From: DATJQF01 sp035505995
Lineage (GTDB): Bacteria > Bacteroidota > Bacteroidia > Bacteroidales > FEN-979
Direction: 5' to 3'
NCBI GenBank assembly: GCA_035505995.1
Contig: DATJQF010000084.1
Coordinates: 1-7,573 of the forward strand
DNA: 7,573 bases
Positions 1 through 5,479 of this stretch are shown piece by piece (the stretch's first letter is position 1; every line of letters starts with the position of its first letter). The position numbers and the translations under genes were made by a program. The notes beneath the pieces are model-generated. The model was not told where the DNA came from, made no database searches, and was given only the letters and a program-made list of their open reading frames with translations.

Positions 1-95
1 AGGGAACTTACGTCCCGGTGGACCGGTCCGGTGCAGGAAAGTGGCATGTACAGCAGGGCTGAGAGGAAAAGGAGGATCTGAAGGAATTTTTTCAT
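1..95 (-). CDS. 5' end of a predicted lipoprotein gene (truncated by window edge)
   Basis: Only the first 31 codons are visible. The reading frame begins at the ATG whose complement is at 93-95 and stays open to position 1. The peptide starts MKKFLQILLFLSALLYMPLS and is followed by Cys21. This is a typical Sec/SPII signal: a Lys-Lys n-region, a leucine-rich hydrophobic core and a lipobox-like PLSC. The mature protein would begin CTGPVHRDVSS and be lipid-anchored. The gene reads the same way as dacB and starts 55 nt downstream of its stop, so the two could be co-transcribed, although a separate promoter candidate lies in the gap. No function can be assigned because the mature domain is outside the window. 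Both this protein and DacB place the lipid-attachment Cys at residue 21. Confidence 0.7.
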   Translation of the reverse strand, partial: MKKFLQILLFLSALLYMPLSCTGPVHRDVSS

Positions 96-114
96 CGTGT
101 TGAGAAAGGGGGTA

Positions 115-122
115 CAAAGATG
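115..122 (-). promoter_or_regulatory. Possible Bacteroidota -7 element for the lipoprotein gene
   Basis: On the minus strand this reads CATCTTTG, one mismatch from the Bacteroidota -7 consensus TAnnTTTG. It ends 19 nt before the lipoprotein ATG. No convincing TTTG -33 element is seen; TGTG 18 nt upstream is the closest. A short 5' leader would result. Weak evidence, from sequence match only. Confidence 0.3.
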
Positions 123-126
123 AAAA

Positions 127-138
127 ATTCCCGGGAAT
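127..138. repeat. 12-bp perfect palindrome between dacB and the lipoprotein gene
   Basis: ATTCCCGGGAAT is a perfect 12-bp palindrome just upstream of the candidate -7 element of the lipoprotein gene and 12 nt past the dacB stop. On the minus strand it is followed by a short T-run, but with no loop it is not a normal intrinsic terminator. It could be a small operator or chance. Confidence 0.35.
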
Positions 139-150
139 AACACATATGGA

Positions 151-1671
151 TCAGAGCGATACCATTTTCAGCAGGATCCGCTCCAGCTTCTGCTTCACCT
201 GGTCCTGGCGGCAGGTGAAATTATTCAGCAGGAGGGAGAAAATAAGCCGCTTCCCGGAACGGGTCCGGATATACCCGGCATAGCTTTTTACCCGCGAGAT
301 GGTGCCGGTCTTCGCCCGGATGTTTCCCGCAGCCGCCGTTCCCTGGAAAGCATGGGCCAGCGTCCCCGATACCCCTGCCAGGGGAAGGGAATTGTAAAAC
401 GTGGTGAACTCCGGGGAGGTGGTCATATAAAAAAGGGCTTCCGCCATCTGGCGGGCAGTGACCGCATCGTACCTCGAGATCCCGCAGCCGTCGAAAAGGA
501 AGAGTCCGTCGGTATTGAGATTTTTCGATTTCCAGAACAGCGAAACGGCCCGGCACCCCGCCTCCGAGCTGCCGTATTTGTATTTCTTAAGCCCGATCTG
601 CTTCAGGAGATGTTCCGCAAAGAAATTATTGCTGTAAAGATTGGTGAGGGTCACCAGGGTGGCTACCGGGGGCGACCAGGCATAGGCAAGATCGGTCTGC
701 GTCTTTTGCACCGTGGCCAGTACCGCCGAATCCGCTTCATAGAGATCCAGGGCGTCGCCGGTCACAAAGATCCCCTTCCCGGCCAGGCGGTTCTTCAGCT
801 CCAGCGCCGCGATATAGGGAGGATCGGGAATAACCCCGGCATAGGGGAAGAAGCTTTGTCCCTGCAGGACGGTCCCCTGGATCAGGAAGGAATAGCTGTA
901 AGGGTCGCCCACGACATAGGTTTCCGCTTCCGGCTCTTCGGCGTCCGATACATCATTCCGGAAGGCGGCCTGAGGAAGAAACGGCTTGATTTTGCCGGTA
1001 TCCGGACTGAATTTCTTCGTTTCACCGCGGTCGGAAGTCCCTGAATAAACATTCCCGTTAAAGCTCAACCCGCTGGCCGGTGCACTATACGGGAGCTGCA
1101 GCTCTCCCCAGGTCCAGGTGAGCGGGATCGTCACCCTCGAGAAGATCCGCGCATCCCCGATCACGCTGCCTTCGATCGTATCGATGCCAAGGTCCGCCAC
1201 CGCCTTTACCCACCGGTCGAGGGTCGCGTCCGATCCGAAGGTAGGATCGCCTCCTCCGCGGATATACAGGTTCCCCGTCAGCTTGTGATTCCCGATCACG
1301 CCGTCGTACTGCAGGGCGGTCCGGAAGGCGGCTTTCTCTCCCAGGATCTCCAGGGCGGCCCCGGTGGTCAGGATCTTGATGGTGGACGCCGGCACCAGGC
1401 TCAGCTCCTCGTTGAACGACGATACCGGGACCGCATTACCTTTCGAATAATCCAGGATGTCCCATGCCAGGGAAGCATGAACCAGGGCCGTATCCCGCTT
1501 CAGGGAATCCAGGGCCAGCTGCAGCGAGTCGAGGGGGGTAAGGATGGGAGCGGGTTTAACAAGAGCCGAACGGACTGGTCCCTGACTTTTTGCGGGTTCC
1601 GCCCGGTGACAGGAAGAAGGGTAGAACACCGGGAAAAGAAGGATAAAAATCAGATAGCGCCACATATGCAT
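151..1671 (-). CDS. dacB: D-alanyl-D-alanine carboxypeptidase/endopeptidase, PBP4 type (peptidase S13), lipoprotein
   Basis: Serine enzyme that trims the terminal D-Ala of peptidoglycan stem peptides and/or cleaves D-Ala-mDAP cross-links in the periplasm. All three penicillin-binding motifs are visible (numbering from the ATG at 1671, 506 aa): SxxK as Ser96-Thr-Ile-Lys99 in PASTIK, SxN as Ser347-Asn-Asn349, and KTG at 454-456 in RAKTGTISRVKSYAGYI. The S13 hallmarks RGGGDPTF (about 138-145) and DGCGISRYD (394-402) are present. The long segment between SxxK and SxN is typical of PBP4; length is close to E. coli DacB (477 aa). The N-terminus (MHMWRYLIFILLFPVFYPSS then Cys21) is a lipoprotein signal, so the enzyme is probably membrane-anchored. 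The frame extends four codons upstream to a TTG at 1683, but ATG 1671 or ATG 1665 is likelier; GGGGA lies 6 nt before ATG 1665. It is divergent from the carboxylase operon. Confidence 0.93.
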   Translation of the reverse strand: MHMWRYLIFILLFPVFYPSSCHRAEPAKSQGPVRSALVKPAPILTPLDSLQLALDSLKRDTALVHASLAWDILDYSKGNAVPVSSFNEELSLVPASTIKILTTGAALEILGEKAAFRTALQYDGVIGNHKLTGNLYIRGGGDPTFGSDATLDRWVKAVADLGIDTIEGSVIGDARIFSRVTIPLTWTWGELQLPYSAPASGLSFNGNVYSGTSDRGETKKFSPDTGKIKPFLPQAAFRNDVSDAEEPEAETYVVGDPYSYSFLIQGTVLQGQSFFPYAGVIPDPPYIAALELKNRLAGKGIFVTGDALDLYEADSAVLATVQKTQTDLAYAWSPPVATLVTLTNLYSNNFFAEHLLKQIGLKKYKYGSSEAGCRAVSLFWKSKNLNTDGLFLFDGCGISRYDAVTARQMAEALFYMTTSPEFTTFYNSLPLAGVSGTLAHAFQGTAAAGNIRAKTGTISRVKSYAGYIRTRSGKRLIFSLLLNNFTCRQDQVKQKLERILLKMVSL

Positions 1672-1736
1672 TCCCCGGATCAAATTTCGGAAAAAATTCT
1701 GATACAGCCTGTTAAGTAGTATATTTCAGATAGTAA

Positions 1737-1770
1737 AAATACGTACATATTTATTTTTATGAACGTATTT
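1737..1770. repeat. 34-bp imperfect dyad (candidate operator or RNA hairpin) in the divergent intergenic region
   Basis: The outer arms AAATACGT (1737-1744) and ACGTATTT (1763-1770) are perfect inverted repeats. The inner arms CATA (1746-1749) and TATG (1758-1761) share the same centre (1753.5), with one A/A mismatch between the blocks. That gives 12 of 13 paired positions around an 8-nt T-rich loop. It lies between two divergently transcribed units and ends exactly where the purine run AGGAG (1771-1775) begins. It could be a transcription-factor operator or, if transcribed, a hairpin just 5' of the leader ORF. The symmetry is seen directly; the function is inferred. Confidence 0.6.
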
Positions 1771-1778
1771 AGGAGAAA

Positions 1779-1841
1779 ATGTCTTACTTTCGTTCTGATA
1801 AACCGGTAAAACCGACCGGAAACTTGCAAATCAGGCATTGA
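1779..1841 (+). CDS. Possible 20-aa leader ORF overlapping the accC start (TGATG)
   Basis: ATG at 1779 is preceded by AGGAG (1771-1775), the clearest Shine-Dalgarno-like sequence in front of any gene in the window, with a short 3-nt spacer. The frame encodes MSYFRSDKPVKPTGNLQIRH and stops with TGA at 1839-1841, whose last base is the first base of the accC ATG. Such TGATG overlaps often mark translational coupling. The peptide is basic, with no attenuator-like run of one amino acid and no similarity I recognise. An ORF this short is easily chance, and a rival promoter-like sequence (TACTTTCG, 1785-1792) would place the transcript start inside it, so it remains a candidate. Confidence 0.3.
   Translation: MSYFRSDKPVKPTGNLQIRH
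1785..1792 (+). promoter_or_regulatory. Weak candidate -7 element for the carboxylase operon
   Basis: TACTTTCG matches TAnnTTTG at five of the six defined positions and lies 48 nt before the accC ATG. No TTTG -33 element is found at the expected 17-23 nt spacing. If used, transcription would begin near 1799, inside the candidate leader ORF, and would exclude both that ORF and the dyad from the message. Confidence 0.25.
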
Positions 1842-3349
1842 TGATAAAAAAAGTACTGGTTGCCAACCGCGGGGAGATCGCGGTGCGGGTCATGCGTTCC
1901 TGCCGGGAGCTGGGCCTGGTGACCGTCGGGGTTTATTCCGATGCGGACCGGAAAGCGATGCATGTCCGGTATGCCGATGAAGCGTATTATATCGGTCCGT
2001 CGCCTTCCCGGGAAAGCTACCTGAACATGGATGCGATCATCCAGGCAGCGAAAAAATCGGGAGCCGACGCTATCCATCCGGGATATGGATTCCTGTCGGA
2101 GAATCCGCGCTTCTCCGAGCGTTGCCGCGAAGAAGGGATCATTTTCATCGGTCCTTCCGCCTATTCGATTTCCGCCATGGGCGACAAGATCACTGCCCGG
2201 CAAACGATGCAGAAAGCCGGCGTGCCGGTGGTTCCCGGAACCATGGAAAAGATCACGGATGAAAACCATGCCAAAGCGATCGTGAAGGAGATCGGATTGC
2301 CGGTCATGATCAAGGCATCGGCCGGCGGAGGCGGGAAAGGGATGCGGCTGGTGAAGAAGAACGAGGAGCTGGCCCCGTTTTTCCGCCGGGCAAAATCGGA
2401 AGCGCTGAATGCCTTCGGCGATGATTCCGTCTATATCGAAAAATACATCGAATCCCCGCACCATATCGAATTCCAGATCCTGGCCGACCGGCACGGGAAT
2501 GTCATCCACCTCTTCGAGCGGGAATGCTCCATCCAGCGCCGGCACCAGAAAGTGATCGAGGAGACCCCCTCCCCGCTGATGAACCCCGCGATCCGGGAGG
2601 AGATGGGGAAATTCGCCGTGGCGGCCGCGCGGGCGGTGAACTATGAAGGGGCCGGCACGATCGAGTTTATCGTGAACGACCGCCTCGATTATTATTTCCT
2701 CGAGATGAACACCCGCCTCCAGGTGGAGCACCCGATCACCGAGAGGGTGGTGGGCGTGGACCTCGTGAAGGAGCAGATCCATATTGCCAACGGGCTGCCG
2801 CTCACCCTGAAGCAGGATGAGCTGAAGCAGAACGGTCATGCGATCCAATGCCGGATCTATGCCGAGGACACCGACAAGAACTTCATGCCCCAGCCGGGGG
2901 TGGTCAAGCATATCACCGAGCCGCTCGGGCTGGGTGTCCGGTACGACGGTTACGTGTACGAAGGGTACGAGATCCCGATCTACTACGACCCGCTGATCTC
3001 CAAGCTGATCTCCTGGGGGAAGACCCGCCAGGAGAGCATCGCCCGGATGAGAAGGGCGCTGTATGAGTACAAGATCACCGGGGTGAAGACCAATATCAAG
3101 TTCCTGGAGCGGATCATGGATGTGCCTGATTTTGTGGAGGGTACGTACAATACGCATTTCATCGAAAAAAATGCCGACAAGCTCTTCACCCCGTGGCCCT
3201 GCGGGATCGAGTGCGAGGATATGGCCCTGATCGCCTGCTTCGTGGATTACCTGGACAAGATCGGGAAGATCCAGCCGCCGGTGCTCACCGAAGAGCTGGC
3301 TTCCACGTGGAAGGATTTCGGAAGGAAAAGAAGTGTGTTGCGTTTGTAA
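1841..3349 (+). CDS. accC: Biotin carboxylase subunit of an acyl-CoA (acetyl/propionyl-CoA) carboxylase
   Basis: ATP-grasp enzyme that uses ATP and bicarbonate to carboxylate biotin on the carrier protein encoded next; cytoplasmic. The 502-aa protein has the full biotin carboxylase fold order: N-terminal domain from MIKKVLVANRGEIAVRV, ATP-binding Lys116 and Lys158, glycine loop GGGGKG (162-167), His208, Lys237, metal ligands Glu275 and Glu288, Asn290, Arg292, Glu296 in the signature EMNTRLQVEHPITE (288-301), and biotin/bicarbonate-site Arg338. Positions 288-338 coincide with E. coli AccC numbering. It is about 53 residues longer than AccC (449 aa), with a C-terminal tail from about 450 (IECEDMALIACFVDYLDKIG...) of the type that leads into the BT domain in propionyl-CoA carboxylase alpha chains. 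ATG 1841 is chosen over TTG 1838 because the family begins directly at MIKK. A weak AGG (1833-1835) precedes it. First confirmed gene of a three-gene operon. Confidence 0.95.
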   Translation: MIKKVLVANRGEIAVRVMRSCRELGLVTVGVYSDADRKAMHVRYADEAYYIGPSPSRESYLNMDAIIQAAKKSGADAIHPGYGFLSENPRFSERCREEGIIFIGPSAYSISAMGDKITARQTMQKAGVPVVPGTMEKITDENHAKAIVKEIGLPVMIKASAGGGGKGMRLVKKNEELAPFFRRAKSEALNAFGDDSVYIEKYIESPHHIEFQILADRHGNVIHLFERECSIQRRHQKVIEETPSPLMNPAIREEMGKFAVAAARAVNYEGAGTIEFIVNDRLDYYFLEMNTRLQVEHPITERVVGVDLVKEQIHIANGLPLTLKQDELKQNGHAIQCRIYAEDTDKNFMPQPGVVKHITEPLGLGVRYDGYVYEGYEIPIYYDPLISKLISWGKTRQESIARMRRALYEYKITGVKTNIKFLERIMDVPDFVEGTYNTHFIEKNADKLFTPWPCGIECEDMALIACFVDYLDKIGKIQPPVLTEELASTWKDFGRKRSVLRL

Positions 3350-3361
3350 AAGAGAGCGGCT

Positions 3362-3871
3362 ATGGCGTATGAAATCACCCTGGAGGAGCGGACGGCAAAG
3401 ATCGACTTGCTGAACCGCGTCGGCAGCAAGGCCCTGATCGCCGTCGACGACAACAAATACGACCTCGATATCATCATGGTCGAGGACGGCGTGTATTCCA
3501 TCCTGTATAACGGGCATTCCTACAACCTGGAACTCATCGAGAACGAGAACCCGAAAAGCTATATCGTGAACACCCACACCCGGTCGTTCCATGTGAAGAT
3601 CATCGATGCGGAAGCGAAATACCAGCAGAGCCGGATGAAAGGCGCCGAGCTGGAAGGGGAGCTGAACATCGCCTCGCCGATGCCCGGGAAAGTGGTGAAG
3701 ATCCCGGTGGCGCCGGGAGACAAGGTGACAGCCGGTCAAACGCTGATCGTCGTGGAGGCGATGAAGATGCAGAGCGAGTTCAAGGCCACCGCCGACCGCA
3801 CCGTGCAGGAGATCCTCGTCAGGGAAGGCGACACCGTGAATGCCCACCAGTTATTGATCAAATTAGAGTAG
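3362..3871 (+). CDS. Biotin carboxyl carrier protein of acyl-CoA carboxylase (biotin/lipoyl-binding)
   Basis: 169-aa carrier whose C-terminal biotinyl domain (about 100-169) shuttles carboxybiotin between the biotin carboxylase and the carboxyltransferase. The biotinylation motif Glu132-Ala-Met-Lys135-Met is intact, preceded by ASPMPGKVVKIPVAPGDKV and followed by the usual second half ending QLLIKLE. The N-terminal part (about 20-82: IAVDDNKYDLDI, EDGVYSILYNGHSYNLEL, FHVKI) is predicted beta-strand and resembles the BT-barrel strands preceding the carrier in propionyl-CoA carboxylase alpha chains, not the Pro/Ala linker of E. coli AccB. Residues 83-99 form a charged linker. The ATG is 12 nt after the accC stop and the stop is 18 nt before the next gene, so it is co-transcribed. 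It needs a biotin ligase, which is not encoded in the window. I leave the symbol blank because accB would imply the E. coli type. Confidence 0.93.
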   Translation: MAYEITLEERTAKIDLLNRVGSKALIAVDDNKYDLDIIMVEDGVYSILYNGHSYNLELIENENPKSYIVNTHTRSFHVKIIDAEAKYQQSRMKGAELEGELNIASPMPGKVVKIPVAPGDKVTAGQTLIVVEAMKMQSEFKATADRTVQEILVREGDTVNAHQLLIKLE

Positions 3872-3889
3872 CGAACGAAAAATGAGGGT

Positions 3890-5428
3890 ATGCTTACACT
3901 GGAAGAAAGTTACAGCCAATTTGAAGAGCGGAACCGCAAAGCGGAAGTAGGGGGAGGAGAGGAGAAAATAGAGAAGCAACATAAGGCGGGAAGGAAAACG
4001 GCAAGGGAGCGGATCCGGGCCCTGCTGGATGCCAATACCTTCATGGAGCTGGATAAGCTCGTTACCCACCGCTGTCACGATTTCGGGATGAACAAACAGC
4101 GGATCTACGGCGACGGCATAGTGACCGGTTACGGCAAGGTGGACGGGCGGTTGGTGTTTGTCTTCGCACAGGATTTCACGGTCTTCGGGGGAACCATGAG
4201 CCGGGCCAATGCCGACAAGGTAGTGAAGGTAATGGACATGGCTATGCGGATGGGAGCGCCGATCATCGGGCTGAACGATTCGGGCGGAGCGAGGATCCAG
4301 GAAGGCGTGGAAAGCCTGGCCGGGTACGCCGATATCTTCTACCGCAACGTAATGGCCTCCGGGGTGGTGCCGCAGATCTCCGCGATCATGGGGCCCTGTG
4401 CGGGAGGGGCGGTGTATTCTCCCGCCATCACCGATTTTATTTTCATGGTAAAGGATACCAGCTACATGTTCGTCACGGGCCCGGAAGTCATCAAGACCGT
4501 GACCCACGAGGAAGTGACCATGAACGAGCTGGGGGGCGCCATGACCCATAATGCCCGGAGCGGGGTCGCTCATTTCGCCGCCGACAGCGACGAACAGCTG
4601 ATCCTGATGATCCGCGAGCTGATGAGCTTCATTCCTTCGAACAACATGGAAGACCCGCCGGTGCAGCCCTGCACCGACGATATCATGCGACAGGATGAAA
4701 AGCTGCAGACCCTCGTTCCCGCCGACCCGAACAAGCCGTACGACATGAAGGAACTGATCACGACCGTGGTCGACAATCATAATTTCTTCGAGGTCATGCC
4801 GCATTATGCACAGAACATCCTCACCGGCTTTGCCAGGCTGGGAGGCCGCCCGGTGGGGGTGGTCGCCAACCAGCCCGCCAACCTGGCCGGGGTGCTCGAC
4901 ATCAACTCCTCGATCAAGGGAGCCCGGTTCGTGAGGTTCTGCGATTGCTTCAACATACCGCTGGTGACGTTCGAGGATGTCCCGGGGTTCCTGCCGGGAA
5001 CCAACCAGGAATTCGGGGGCATCATCAAGCACGGGGCCAAATTATTGTATGCCTTCTGCGAAGCCACGGTTCCCAAGATCACCGTGATCACCCGGAAAGC
5101 ATACGGGGGCGCCTATTGCGTGATGTCGAGCAAGCATATCGGGGGAGATGTGAATTATGTCTTCCCGACAGCCGAGATCGCCGTAATGGGTCCGGAAGGA
5201 GCCGTGAATATCATCCACAAGGGGAAATTGCAGGATGACGAGCGGGCCCGGGCCGTGGACGATTACCGGAAGACCTTCGCCAACCCTTACAAAGCCGCCG
5301 AGCTCGGATATGTCGACGAGATCATCTACCCGAAACAAACCCGTACGAAGCTGATCCAGGCGCTGGAGCTCACCCGGAACAAGAGCCGGACCAATCCGCC
5401 GAAAAAGCACGGGAACATCCCGCTGTAA
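3890..5428 (+). CDS. pccB: Acyl-CoA carboxylase carboxyltransferase (beta) subunit, PccB/MmdA family
   Basis: 512-aa carboxyltransferase with fused N and C crotonase-like domains, as in propionyl-CoA carboxylase beta and methylmalonyl-CoA decarboxylase alpha. It transfers CO2 from carboxybiotin to an acyl-CoA. Visible landmarks: the family start (ERNRKAEVGGGEEKIEKQHK, then AGRKTARERI), FAQDFTVFGGTMSRANADK, the N-domain oxyanion loop MGPCAGGAVYSPA (167-179), PGFLPGTNQEFGGIIKHGAK (365-384), KAYGGAYCVM (403-412), GGD with Asp420, PTAEIAVMGPEGAVNI, and the terminal KKHGNIPL. Asp420 aligns by motif with the Asp that favours propionyl-CoA over acetyl-CoA in Streptomyces PccB (Asp422). The neighbouring biotin carboxylase argues for an ATP-driven carboxylase; no membrane decarboxylase subunit is present. 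The start ATG has GAGG 2 nt upstream. The symbol is by family resemblance; substrate is unproven. Confidence 0.93.
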   Translation: MLTLEESYSQFEERNRKAEVGGGEEKIEKQHKAGRKTARERIRALLDANTFMELDKLVTHRCHDFGMNKQRIYGDGIVTGYGKVDGRLVFVFAQDFTVFGGTMSRANADKVVKVMDMAMRMGAPIIGLNDSGGARIQEGVESLAGYADIFYRNVMASGVVPQISAIMGPCAGGAVYSPAITDFIFMVKDTSYMFVTGPEVIKTVTHEEVTMNELGGAMTHNARSGVAHFAADSDEQLILMIRELMSFIPSNNMEDPPVQPCTDDIMRQDEKLQTLVPADPNKPYDMKELITTVVDNHNFFEVMPHYAQNILTGFARLGGRPVGVVANQPANLAGVLDINSSIKGARFVRFCDCFNIPLVTFEDVPGFLPGTNQEFGGIIKHGAKLLYAFCEATVPKITVITRKAYGGAYCVMSSKHIGGDVNYVFPTAEIAVMGPEGAVNIIHKGKLQDDERARAVDDYRKTFANPYKAAELGYVDEIIYPKQTRTKLIQALELTRNKSRTNPPKKHGNIPL

Positions 5429-5461
5429 AAGTCTGTTCTTAAAAGGATCCCGGGTTTTTGG

Positions 5462-5469
5462 TATCTTTG
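5462..5469 (+). promoter_or_regulatory. Bacteroidota -7 promoter element of the secreted peptidase gene
   Basis: TATCTTTG is a perfect match to the Bacteroidota -7 consensus TAnnTTTG. It lies 34 nt past the carboxyltransferase stop and 10 nt before the peptidase ATG (5480). The -33 region is poor: TTCT at 5436-5439, 22 nt upstream, is the nearest TTTG-like sequence. Transcription starting about 6 nt after the box would leave a leader of only a few nucleotides, so the mRNA may be almost leaderless. No intrinsic terminator hairpin is visible between the two genes. Confidence 0.55.
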
Positions 5470-5479
5470 CTTACTTCGT

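Noticed and set aside
352..1044. 230-codon plus-strand open frame inside dacB
   Set aside because: Antisense to the segment of DacB that carries the SxN and DGCG motifs; Arg/Gly-rich translation without any domain.
1672..1683. TTG start codons extending dacB (to 1683) and accC (to 1838)
   Set aside because: Both have ATG codons immediately downstream that fit the expected N-termini (lipoprotein signal; MIKKVLVANRGEIA), so the TTG extensions add nothing supported.
1672..1771. A dacB promoter on the minus strand of the divergent region
   Set aside because: Transcription must start somewhere here, but no TAnnTTTG element with a paired TTTG could be found. TATACT occurs without a partner at a usable spacing.
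1784..3847. 687-codon open frame on the minus strand, antisense to the biotin carboxylase and carrier genes
   Set aside because: It is a shadow of two clearly conserved genes. Its translation is a His/Asp/Leu/Arg-rich mix with no recognisable domain, as expected from the reverse complement of GC-rich coding DNA, and it spans the boundary between two real genes.
3948..3972. Strong purine run with GGAGGAGAGGAG inside the carboxyltransferase gene, resembling a ribosome binding site
   Set aside because: It encodes the GGGEEK stretch of the conserved family N-terminus and no suitable start codon follows at proper spacing.
3863..5032. 389-codon minus-strand open frame antisense to the carboxyltransferase
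   Set aside because: Same shadow effect: no motif, low-complexity His/Gly/Asp composition, and the plus strand encodes a complete PccB-type protein.
5441..5460. Possible terminator hairpin around CCCGGG followed by a T-run after the carboxyltransferase
   Set aside because: The CCCGGG palindrome has no loop and the flanking A-run and T-run cannot extend the stem past the G/G mismatch. The T-run is more likely part of the adjoining promoter region.
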